From the NCBI GenBank assembly GCA_020638155.1, contig JACKJB010000002.1, forward strand, positions 310,001 through 374,000: 64,000 bases of DNA, in the 5' to 3' direction. Both the position numbers and the translations under genes were made by a program. This document shows positions 18,210 to 25,411 of the stretch, piece by piece. Source of the DNA: Rhodospirillales bacterium (GTDB taxonomy: Bacteria > Pseudomonadota > Alphaproteobacteria > Micavibrionales > Micavibrionaceae). The notes under the pieces were generated by a model. It saw only the letters and a program-made list of their open reading frames with translations. It ran no database searches and was not told the DNA's origin. Each line of letters begins with the position of its first letter. The first letter of the stretch is position 1.

Positions 18210-19142
18210 ATGACTTTAGCGCACAAGACGGGACAGCTTTTACCGGCAGGGCTTAGAGCTTATTTGCAGCCTAAATATCATTGGGTTCGCGAATATTTTC
18301 GTTTGAAAAAAGCGGGCGGGCGCGCCTGTTTCGACAAGGAATTATCTTCATGGGTGGCTGAACGGCCTTTTGCCGGCCGTAAAAACGGCATGCCGGTCAT
18401 TGTACGGTCGTATAAAGAGTTCCGGAGAATCGTACAGTTCGGTGGCAATAAAGCCGATATCGTTCATAAATGGATACACGCCATTGATGATTGCGATGTT
18501 TTTTATGATATCGGGGCGGCAAACGGGCTTGAAGGATTTCTCTGCCGTTATTTGCACGGGTCTAAAGTCTGTTTTGTCGAACCGTTTACGGCCAGCATCG
18601 AAACGATTATGAGGAATGTCTATTTTCTTGCAAAACGGGGGAGCGATCCAAAAGATTTCGAGGTCGTTCATGCCGGTTGTGACACCGATTCCCATTTTGA
18701 CCGCGCTTATATGCTTTGCGTTCCGAAAGCAGGAGAAACCCAGATCAGCTTTTCCGATCCGGATGCTTACGAGAGACGCGGGAGAACATTTTCGCCGGTG
18801 GTTACGCAATGGATCGCGGGCGTCAGTATTGATGATTTGCATTATAAGTACGGTATTGCTGCGCCGACGCATATCAAGATTGATGTCGATGGCTATGAGG
18901 ACAAAGTTATTGTGGGGGCGAAACGCACCATCAGTTCCGGGATTGTAAAATCATGGGCCATTGAAATTACCGGCGAGAAAAATATGACCGCCATTATCAG
19001 CGCCATGAAAGAAGGCGGATATGTTGAAATAGACCGCTGGGAGCATTATCCGGGACTGGAAGCCAGGACATTCGATGTGATCTTTACCAAAGCGGAAGAT
19101 GCGGACTCTTTAAAGAAAAAGATCGGTGAGGCGGCGTTATGA
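18210..19142 (+). CDS. FkbM-family SAM-dependent methyltransferase
   Basis: With the ATG at 18210 the protein has 310 aa; a GTG at 18201 with GGGAG upstream is an equally possible start. The SAM-binding block DVFYDIGAANGLEGFL lies near residue 103, followed by VCFVEPF and the family motif THIKIDVDGYEDKVIVGA. FkbM enzymes O-methylate sugars or polyketides and are common in glycan clusters. The stop codon overlaps the start of the PhyH gene (ATGA), so the two are translationally coupled. Confidence 0.87.
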   Translation: MTLAHKTGQLLPAGLRAYLQPKYHWVREYFRLKKAGGRACFDKELSSWVAERPFAGRKNGMPVIVRSYKEFRRIVQFGGNKADIVHKWIHAIDDCDVFYDIGAANGLEGFLCRYLHGSKVCFVEPFTASIETIMRNVYFLAKRGSDPKDFEVVHAGCDTDSHFDRAYMLCVPKAGETQISFSDPDAYERRGRTFSPVVTQWIAGVSIDDLHYKYGIAAPTHIKIDVDGYEDKVIVGAKRTISSGIVKSWAIEITGEKNMTAIISAMKEGGYVEIDRWEHYPGLEARTFDVIFTKAEDADSLKKKIGEAAL

Positions 19143-20128
19143 AAGATTTCAGCGTGAGTTTTGTTGTGGATGCCGGGCGTAAGGATGCTGTCGCTGCCGC
19201 TGTCGAGTGTTTGCGTGAGCAAGGTGTTGTTTGCTTAAGGGGCATTACCGATCCCGCCGCAATGGAGAAAGTGACGGACGCGGTTTCCTCTGTCCTGGAA
19301 AATCCGGCGATGCTGGGTAGTACCGGCTATTATATGAAGGATTGCCACAAAAAGCTGCATGAGGCTTTTTTGACCTCTGGCGATGTTATGCCCCTGCTGC
19401 TTGATGAGCGTATCATTGATGTTTGCGAAACATATATGGGTGAAGACGTTCTGTTGCAGGAGATGCTGGTTAAAAACGATCTCGGTGATAACGAATTATA
19501 TTTTCCCGTTCACGCTCATACGGGGTCTTATCGGACCGAAAAAAATCCGGGTCCCTTTTCTGTCGGTATTATGCTGTATACCCATGATACGTCGGCGGGC
19601 GCGTTTTGTTATGCGCCGGGAACACATTTATGGGATATTCCTTACGGTGCCGATCCTGCGGATTATCCAGCGGATATGCAGGAGCAAATCAAGACATCGA
19701 TGCAGCGTATATCCGGTTTAAAGGGCGATATCGTTTTGTTCGATCATCGCGGGTTTCACGGTCCTGAACAGCCTGTCAAAGTGCCGCGGATTGTGTTTCT
19801 TGGCGGTTTTCATAGCGCGAAAAGCCATGCGTATAAAATGAAAGCGCCTACGGCCGCTTATATCCATGATCTGGCCAGACTGTCTGAAAAGCAGCAGCGG
19901 GTTATAGGTCTAAAATCTACGGGTGTTCTGATCCCGAAAGAAAAGATGCATTATTTCTCATTTAATCGTGCTAATCCACGGACCTATGCGTTGATGCGGC
20001 TGGTTGCGGAGACGTCGTTTTTTATGACGAGAGGAAAATGGCGCGCCAAGCGGATTGTTAAAGACGTATTGCGTCAATATATGGGCATAAAAATCAAGCC
20101 GAAAATCGCCGTACAGGAAAAAGAGTGA
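19139..20128 (+). CDS. Phytanoyl-CoA dioxygenase (PhyH)-like protein
   Basis: The 329-aa protein resembles Fe(II)/2-oxoglutarate oxygenases of the PhyH family: CLREQGVVCLRGI at the start, a long central double-stranded helix with SVGIMLYTHDTSAGAFCYAPGTH, and the distal His in FDHRGFHGPEQ. The usual proximal H-x-D is not obvious; HAHTGSYR (His125 and His127) stands where it would be expected. The metal site may therefore be modified. Coupling with FkbM suggests hydroxylation and methylation of one glycan or lipid; this is inference. Confidence 0.72.
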   Translation: MKDFSVSFVVDAGRKDAVAAAVECLREQGVVCLRGITDPAAMEKVTDAVSSVLENPAMLGSTGYYMKDCHKKLHEAFLTSGDVMPLLLDERIIDVCETYMGEDVLLQEMLVKNDLGDNELYFPVHAHTGSYRTEKNPGPFSVGIMLYTHDTSAGAFCYAPGTHLWDIPYGADPADYPADMQEQIKTSMQRISGLKGDIVLFDHRGFHGPEQPVKVPRIVFLGGFHSAKSHAYKMKAPTAAYIHDLARLSEKQQRVIGLKSTGVLIPKEKMHYFSFNRANPRTYALMRLVAETSFFMTRGKWRAKRIVKDVLRQYMGIKIKPKIAVQEKE

Positions 20129-20222
20129 GCCTTGAGCGTTCCTTCCTGAACTTGTTATATTGATCCGGATCCTGTAAAGCTAATCCCTATAAAAAATAAA
20201 AAACAATAAGGGAGCTTTCATC

Positions 20223-20438
20223 ATGTCATTACCGTTACATAAATATTTTTCCGTTCATGCGCTGGCACAGGATGCTGACAAGATTGATGCGATGATCGGG
20301 CAGCATGCAAAGCGGCTGGGCAAGGCTGGTCCGGAGGACGGGACAGCCTTTTTTTACGGGCGCGGGACAGCGGCGCAGATCGATGAATTGCGCGGGGCGC
20401 TCAACCGGTCCGGGCTGGAATTTGACCTGAATTGCTGA
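20223..20438 (+). CDS. Hypothetical protein, 71 aa
   Basis: This small soluble protein (MSLPLHKYFSVHALAQDADK ...) has AAGGGAG upstream of its ATG. No membrane segment and no recognised domain are visible. It ends with ...FDLNC. It stands alone between the PhyH gene and the Arg-rich mini-ORF. Confidence 0.6.
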   Translation: MSLPLHKYFSVHALAQDADKIDAMIGQHAKRLGKAGPEDGTAFFYGRGTAAQIDELRGALNRSGLEFDLNC

Positions 20439-20450
20439 ACCCGGATTTTA

Positions 20451-20480
20451 TTGACATATTTCTAAAAAACGTGGTAAAAC
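20451..20480 (+). promoter_or_regulatory. Candidate sigma-70 promoter for the Arg-rich mini-ORF
   Basis: TTGACA at 20451-20456 and TAAAAC at 20475-20480, separated by 18 bases, sit in an AT-rich stretch some 70 bases before the ATG at 20552. A TATATT hexamer follows directly (20481-20486). Confidence 0.45.
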
Positions 20481-20551
20481 TATATTCATAAACGGCCGTT
20501 TTGCAGTGGTAATCAGGTTCAGGATTACCGATTGTAAAAAGGAGGTCGATT

Positions 20552-20650
20552 ATGAGAAGAGCATTTGCAAACGCAGCACGCGGCGCCGCCCGTGTTCCCG
20601 TTAGAGCCGCAGCGCCCGCTATGCGCAGGGCACCCGCTTTAAGACGGTAA
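20552..20650 (+). CDS. Arg/Ala/Pro-rich miniprotein, 32 aa
   Basis: This short reading frame has an ideal Shine-Dalgarno (AAAAAGGAGG, seven bases before ATG). The peptide begins MRRAFANAARGAARVP and ends APALRR. Nine of its 32 residues are Arg, most others are Ala or Pro, and there is no acidic residue. It is strongly cationic and could bind nucleic acid or membranes. Preceding it is a plausible promoter at 20451. No family was recognised. Confidence 0.55.
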   Translation: MRRAFANAARGAARVPVRAAAPAMRRAPALRR

Positions 20651-20757
20651 TCCTACATCTTTATTTTGCATAATTTTGTGAAAATGAGTTAGTGTAGGGC
20701 GTGTTTCAATGATGGAAGACGCCCTATGGCTTTTAAAGTAGAGCGCAGCGCTTGCCG

Positions 20758-21381
20758 TTAAATCGCCGGCCTGATATTCCAGCTTTCGACGGTCCATTTT
20801 CCCTCGACATAGCGCATCACGCAAACCGCGCCGGTGGAGATTTTTATGCCGTGCTGTGTGCGGAACGACTCGAAGTCGTCCGTAAGATAAGGGGCGAAGC
20901 GGGCGATGCCGTTGGAGGTTACGACGAGGACTGTTTCATTGTCGTCATGGATACGGATTTGCTCGCCGAAGCCCTGCCAGTTATGGATGATTTCTCCGGG
21001 TTCGGTTAGCCAGCCATCGGGAACGATGGCCTGTTCGTCCCAGTCTTTGAGGGCCTGTTCACCGAGGCGGGCGATGACTTCGTCTTCGGTCTTGTTTTCA
21101 TCCGGGCCGTAATCGATTTCATTGAAGATATCGAGTGCGTAGACATGCTGCGGATAGCCTGCAGCGCGCACGGCGATTTCGGCGGTTTCTTTGGTGCGCT
21201 GTAGCGCAGAGGAGTAGGTCGCATCAGGGACGAGGTGATTGTCTTTGAGCCATGCGCCGATGGCGCGGGCCTGCGCGCGGCCTTTTTCAGTCAGGGGCAG
21301 GTCGGTGCGCGCGCCGACGCGGCGCGGTGTTTCCCCGGCTTCGAATGTGTTGCCGTGGCGGGCGATAATCAGGGTGGTCAT
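20758..21381 (-). CDS. Histidine phosphatase family protein (phosphoglycerate-mutase fold)
   Basis: The 207-aa protein has the RHG motif at residues 8-10 (LIIARHGNTFEAGE), the LPLTEKGRAQARAIGAWL helix, the conserved SSALQRTKETAEI block and the distal VLVVTSNGIARFAP in place of the usual GH motif (SN-G-I). The fold uses a phospho-His intermediate to dephosphorylate sugars, nucleotides or proteins. The change at the second catalytic His region is worth noting. The gene overlaps the upstream O-antigen ligase gene by four bases (ATGA), so they are expressed together. Confidence 0.85.
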   Translation of the reverse strand: MTTLIIARHGNTFEAGETPRRVGARTDLPLTEKGRAQARAIGAWLKDNHLVPDATYSSALQRTKETAEIAVRAAGYPQHVYALDIFNEIDYGPDENKTEDEVIARLGEQALKDWDEQAIVPDGWLTEPGEIIHNWQGFGEQIRIHDDNETVLVVTSNGIARFAPYLTDDFESFRTQHGIKISTGAVCVMRYVEGKWTVESWNIRPAI

Positions 21382-23294
21382 GGGGCGCTTTTCTTTTCTG
21401 TTTCGTAATCCTGTTTAAGTTTTAGCAGCGGTTCAATCTGCACCATTACGGTTTGGTACGCGGTTTCCACTGCCGGGCTGTGCGGATAGGCGAGGCCGTC
21501 TTCAAGAACGTTGTGGGCTTTATCGACGTGACCGCGGCGGATATACAGGCTCGCCAGATCCTGCCGCGCGGTGAAATGCATCGGGTCTTTTTCGATGGCG
21601 GTTTGCAGTGCGGAGATGGCCATGGTGCGGGCTTCGGGTTCGAAGCCTTCGTTGATGACGCTGTAGAGCTTGCCGCGTTTATAATCGATTTCCGCCCAGG
21701 GCGGGTTCTGGCTTTGGGCGATGTCGAGCAGGTCTTTGGATTGCAGGTAAAGCGATTGCTGTTCTTCCGGGGTGAACAGGTGCACGGTATCCTTGCCGAG
21801 CAGGTCGATATAAAACCCGGCAAGTTGCATTTCCGGATCGATGAAACTGCGCGGGGCCCAGCGCTCGGCGTTTTCGATAGCGGTGGTGAACTGGTCGGTC
21901 ATGCCTTGTGCGAGCAAAGATTGTGCGCGCAGCAAATGATATTGCCCGGCGGCGCTGCTGGCGGCCATGATGCCGATCAGCCCGGCGATGGCAAGGGTGA
22001 TCCCGGCCATAAACGGTTTTTGCCAGGCTTCGAGGGTGACGGGGCGGAAGGCGGTTTGTTCATCGCCTAATGCTTTTGTTGTGGCGCTATACCAGTAGGC
22101 AAGGCCGATGCCGCAGACGATCAGGATCGGCATGATATACAGGTTGAAGGTGACATGGCTGTGCAGCATCAATGCAAGGAAAGCGCTGGCGGTCGCCGCG
22201 ATGGCCGTGCGCTCGGGCGCGCCGACGGGCAGGGCTTTGAGGGCGCGGATACTGCGGACGGCAATAGCCGCTATGAGCGCATAGAGCAGCAGCGGCGCGA
22301 TAATCCCCATTTCCGTGCCGAATTGCAGCGGGTCCATATGCGCCCAGTGGCCGATGGAATTATCCGCGCCGGGCAGGCGGTAGGACGGGTAGTAAAGATA
22401 AAAGCTGCCCAGCCCCGTGCCGCGCCAGAGATGGTCCTGCAGCATTTTGAGTGCGCCGTCCCAGATGGCAAGGCGGGCGACGGTCGGTTCGTCGGTGCCC
22501 GGTGCTGCGAGCGCGGCAAGGCGCGGGGCGAGATCGTATCCGCCGAAAAAGCTGACCATGTTGAAGATGATCGCTGCGGTAATTGCGATGCCGAGCAGGC
22601 GCTGCCAGAGCACCGGCGGTTCCTTGCGCAGGATGATGGCTAAAACGGCGGCGGCGATCAGGGCGCTGAGCAGGCCGCCGCGGCTTTCGGTGGCAACCAG
22701 CCCGGCGAACAAAACGGCGCTTACGATCAGCAGTGCAAGATATGTCCTGTCCCGGTCTTTGGTGCCGATCAGAAAGGCCAGCGCCGGGATCAGGCCGAGA
22801 TTGAGTAGCGCTGCAAGATTATTTGGGTTGGGCAGCGGATGATGGGCGCGGTCGCCGAAGGCGTCTTGCAGGAAAACGTATTGAATGACCGCCCAGAGCG
22901 ATAACACGCAAATCGCAGCCCATAAACTTCCGGCCAGCAGCGGGGCGAGCCGGTCACGTTGCGGCGATAACAGCACGGTGAAAAAGCTCAGCGGCAGGGC
23001 GGTGATGATGAGATATGTAACAAGGCTGACGAACGGGACGGTGCTCCATGACAGGCTGAGCGTCACATATAGCCAGAAGGCGAACAGGATGATTGCCGCC
23101 GGGGCGGCGGGCAGGCGCAGGCCCTGTTTAAACGCCGGGATGATGCCGATGCAGGCGAGGAGCAGCAGCGCGATGATCGCCGGGGCATATTCAAGATCGC
23201 GCACCCCGCCGAAAAATAACGACAGGCCGAAGGCGGCCAGGACGAGCAGGGTGCTGGTGATCGTTTGCGGTGTGATAAGTGATTTTAGCGGCAT
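21378..23294 (-). CDS. O-antigen ligase/polymerase-like membrane protein with C-terminal TPR
   Basis: The 638-aa protein has about 12 hydrophobic segments in the first 440 residues, the Wzy_C block (VATESRGGLLSALI, then GTGLGSFYLYYPSYR and AHMDPLQFGTEMGI), and a soluble 190-residue C-terminus with TPR-like helices (QDLASLYIRRGHVDKAHNVL). It closely resembles the truncated protein at 1-1347. Likely role: transfer or polymerisation of undecaprenyl-linked glycans, or glycosylation of a protein. Its neighbour kdsB makes the Kdo donor, which fits an LPS role. Confidence 0.85.
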   Translation of the reverse strand: MPLKSLITPQTITSTLLVLAAFGLSLFFGGVRDLEYAPAIIALLLLACIGIIPAFKQGLRLPAAPAAIILFAFWLYVTLSLSWSTVPFVSLVTYLIITALPLSFFTVLLSPQRDRLAPLLAGSLWAAICVLSLWAVIQYVFLQDAFGDRAHHPLPNPNNLAALLNLGLIPALAFLIGTKDRDRTYLALLIVSAVLFAGLVATESRGGLLSALIAAAVLAIILRKEPPVLWQRLLGIAITAAIIFNMVSFFGGYDLAPRLAALAAPGTDEPTVARLAIWDGALKMLQDHLWRGTGLGSFYLYYPSYRLPGADNSIGHWAHMDPLQFGTEMGIIAPLLLYALIAAIAVRSIRALKALPVGAPERTAIAATASAFLALMLHSHVTFNLYIMPILIVCGIGLAYWYSATTKALGDEQTAFRPVTLEAWQKPFMAGITLAIAGLIGIMAASSAAGQYHLLRAQSLLAQGMTDQFTTAIENAERWAPRSFIDPEMQLAGFYIDLLGKDTVHLFTPEEQQSLYLQSKDLLDIAQSQNPPWAEIDYKRGKLYSVINEGFEPEARTMAISALQTAIEKDPMHFTARQDLASLYIRRGHVDKAHNVLEDGLAYPHSPAVETAYQTVMVQIEPLLKLKQDYETEKKSAP

Positions 23295-23356
23295 GGCAGG
23301 TATCGTTGGTTATTTGCTGCGGTCCATTTTAAACCAGTCCGGCGGGTAAACCTAGC

Positions 23357-23537
23357 CTGAAATCCCCTCTCCCTTGGAGGGAGAGGGGAACGAAGCTTCG
23401 TCACGCCGTAGCAAAGCGCAGGCGGACGGTAGCTGCAGTGGGTGAGGGCCAATATTGCGATTCCCTCACCCAGCTTCGACATAGGCAAACAAGTTTGCCA
23501 AGTCTGCGCAACCCTCTCCCTGAAGGGAGAGGGGATC
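23357..23537. repeat. Composite intergenic palindromic repeat with several hairpins
   Basis: Perfect hairpins are CCCCTCTCCC/GGGAGAGGGG (23364-23388), GGGTGAGGG/CCCTCACCC (23440-23471), GGCAAAC/GTTTGCC (about 23483) and CCCTCTCCC/GGGAGAGGG (23512-23533). The outer two carry the same sequence. The element fills the gap between the ligase start and the kdsB stop, and its last bases touch the kdsB stop codon. Confidence 0.75.
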
Positions 23538-24330
23538 ATCTCTGCAATAACGCTTCCGCCCGCGCGACGTCTTCGGGGGAGTCTATCCCTGCCTGGGCGA
23601 GGCCGTCGGCGACTTCTAATGTTACGGTCTGGATGGCGATGCCGTTTTCCAGCAGGCGGAGCTGCTCCAGCCCTTCGAGCTGTTCATAAGGGCTTTGCGG
23701 TAAGGTGACATAGCGTTTGAGAATATCGCTGCGGTACCCGTACAGGCCGAGATGCTGATGCACGGGGGAGAAGCCGTTTTGTGTGCGCAACGTGTCTTCC
23801 TTGCGGATGGCCGGGATGATGTTTTTTGAAAACCACAGCGCCTTGCCGTTTTCGTCGATAATGGCGGTCGTGCCGGAAAAAGGCGTGATTTTTTTTGACT
23901 CGCGCAGCGCATCAAGCTCGGTCCAGCGCAGCCGGACGACCGGGGTAATCACTTCGATCGACGGATCGTTCGTCACGGCGTCCAGCATTTTGCGGATCGC
24001 ATCCGCCGGGGTGAACGGCGCATCGCCCTGCAGGCTTAAGATGAAGTCAAAGTTGCCGCCTGCAAGCTCCGCCGCCTCCAACACCCGGTCCGATCCGGTC
24101 GGGCAATCGGGCGAGGTCATAAAACACAGCACATCGATTTCCGCGCAGTGATCGGCAATGCGCTGATCCTCGGTGGCGACGGCCAAAGTGATATTGTCGT
24201 GCGCGGCGGCCGCTTCCCGGCCAACCTCGACAACGCGCTGTAACATCGTTTGCCCGGCGATCCTGGTCAGCGGCTTTCCGGGAAACCGCGTCGAGCCGTA
24301 ACGGGCGGGGATGATGATGGCTGTTTTCAT
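23536..24330 (-). CDS. kdsB: 3-deoxy-manno-octulosonate cytidylyltransferase
   Basis: The 264-aa cytoplasmic enzyme makes CMP-Kdo from CTP and Kdo, the activated sugar for the LPS inner core. The signature IIIPARYGSTRFPGKPL is at the N-terminus, followed by AVATEDQRIADHC, TSPDCPTGSDRVLEA and the SLQGDAPF metal/nucleotide motif. The C-terminal YEQLEGLEQLRLLENG is characteristic of KdsB. Its position next to an O-antigen-ligase-like gene fits LPS assembly. Confidence 0.93.
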   Translation of the reverse strand: MKTAIIIPARYGSTRFPGKPLTRIAGQTMLQRVVEVGREAAAAHDNITLAVATEDQRIADHCAEIDVLCFMTSPDCPTGSDRVLEAAELAGGNFDFILSLQGDAPFTPADAIRKMLDAVTNDPSIEVITPVVRLRWTELDALRESKKITPFSGTTAIIDENGKALWFSKNIIPAIRKEDTLRTQNGFSPVHQHLGLYGYRSDILKRYVTLPQSPYEQLEGLEQLRLLENGIAIQTVTLEVADGLAQAGIDSPEDVARAEALLQR

Positions 24331-24355
24331 GGTTGTCTTACCCGTTTTCCTTTTT

Positions 24356-24440
24356 CGTCATTGCGAGCATAGCGAAGCAATCCAGTGACTTGTCTGATGT
24401 TTCTGGATTGCTTCGTCGGCTTTGCCTTCTCGCAATGGCG
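24356..24440. repeat. Intergenic palindromic repeat (CGTCATTGCGAG type)
   Basis: The left arm at 24356-24385 (CGTCATTGCGAGCATAGCGA then AGCAATCCAG) is matched imperfectly by the right arm at 24403-24440 (CTGGATTGCTTCG ... CTCGCAATGGCG). The type is a widespread dispersed repeat of alphaproteobacteria. It lies upstream of kdsB. Confidence 0.8.
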
Positions 24441-24473
24441 GTTATTTGTATTCAATCTTATCATTTGTTTTTC

Positions 24474-24499
24474 ACCACAGAGGCACAGAGTGCACGGAG
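24474..24499. repeat. Left inverted repeat framing the exonuclease gene
   Basis: The 26-bp sequence starting ACCACAGAGGCACAGAG matches the reverse complement of 25379-25404 at 23 of 26 positions by hand alignment. It stands just after the stop codon of the exonuclease-BRCT gene. Confidence 0.75.
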
Positions 24500-24505
24500 A
24501 TATCC

Positions 24506-25360
24506 TTAGGATAGCGCGACCAATTCTTTAAAGTCGCTTTCTTTCAATATTCTAATGGGATATCCTTTTTCTATTAATTCTTGAGCTTTTCTATGTTTTG
24601 AACTTTTCTCATGTCCTGCCAGTTTTGTAATGTCTTGGTCACCAACAACCAGAATTGTTGTTTTTTTTGTTACCCCTGATGCCACATCACAACCGATTTG
24701 AGCGGCCATATTTGCGGCATCTCTTCGAGGGATTTCTAAGGCTCCTGTAAAAGCAAGTATTTCTCCGTACATGGGGCCATTTGGATTTCCGCTGCATTTT
24801 ATAGTGTTTTGTGTTTCTGGATTGATTGGTTTGTTTACTCGTTCTATCCAGGAATTTATGTCCATACCGGTCAGTTTTATGGCTTCGACTAATATATATC
24901 CTGCTGCTTTGGCATCTTCTAAAGCGTCATGATGCTTAAACTCATAATTTAACTTTTTACAGACATTATATAGGCCATAACCTTTCCATGAAAACTCATC
25001 CCACGTTCTGCGGACGACTTTTGCTGAATCTAGCCATGTGCACGATGGTGTGCGTATTTTATTTAGGGAAGCAGCCTGATTAATGGCAACGCGGTCGAAA
25101 TGCGTGTGTGACACAGCGACTCTACCATCGAGCATTTTATAGAGTTCATTGGCGATATTTTTGAAATTAGGAGCTCCTTTAACGGTGCATTCGTCGATTC
25201 CATGTATGGATACATTAAAACCGTCAAAGTAGTCTTCAGGATCAATATATGATTTCCACTCTTCTATTAGTTTACCATTCTCATATCGAGCTAAACCAAT
25301 TTGACAAATTGAAGCCATATCAGCATTGGCTGTTTCGACATCTAATGCGATGAAATCCAT
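24506..25360 (-). CDS. DEDDh 3'-5' exonuclease with C-terminal BRCT domain
   Basis: The 284-aa protein has an N-terminal RNase T/DnaQ-type exonuclease domain (FIALDVETANADMASICQIG with the Asp-x-Glu pair, then SHTHFDRVA, then HHDALEDAKAAG with the catalytic His/Asp). A BRCT domain occupies residues 205-284 (MYGEILAFTGAL ... TTILVVGDQD ... KAQELIEKG). This is the architecture of pol III epsilon-like proteins that act in repair; it is not the replicative DnaQ. Its base composition is visibly more AT-rich than its neighbours. It is framed by inverted repeats at 24474 and 25404, and its Shine-Dalgarno (GGAGG) falls at the edge of the right repeat, which suggests a transferred cassette. Confidence 0.85.
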   Translation of the reverse strand: MDFIALDVETANADMASICQIGLARYENGKLIEEWKSYIDPEDYFDGFNVSIHGIDECTVKGAPNFKNIANELYKMLDGRVAVSHTHFDRVAINQAASLNKIRTPSCTWLDSAKVVRRTWDEFSWKGYGLYNVCKKLNYEFKHHDALEDAKAAGYILVEAIKLTGMDINSWIERVNKPINPETQNTIKCSGNPNGPMYGEILAFTGALEIPRRDAANMAAQIGCDVASGVTKKTTILVVGDQDITKLAGHEKSSKHRKAQELIEKGYPIRILKESDFKELVALS

Positions 25361-25378
25361 GCTATTCCTCCGTGTCCC

Positions 25379-25404
25379 CTCTGTGCGCTCTGTGTCTCTG
25401 TGGT
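25379..25404. repeat. Right inverted repeat framing the exonuclease gene
   Basis: The reverse complement starts ACCACAGAGACACAGAG and matches the left copy at 24474-24499 in 23 of 26 positions. The repeat continues into GGGGACACGGAGG, whose last bases form the Shine-Dalgarno of the exonuclease gene. Confidence 0.75.
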
Positions 25405-25411
25405 TAAATCC

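Noticed and set aside
20639..20824. A 61-codon minus-strand frame beyond the histidine phosphatase
   Set aside because: It overlaps the phosphatase 3' end in another frame and has no ribosome site or recognisable composition.
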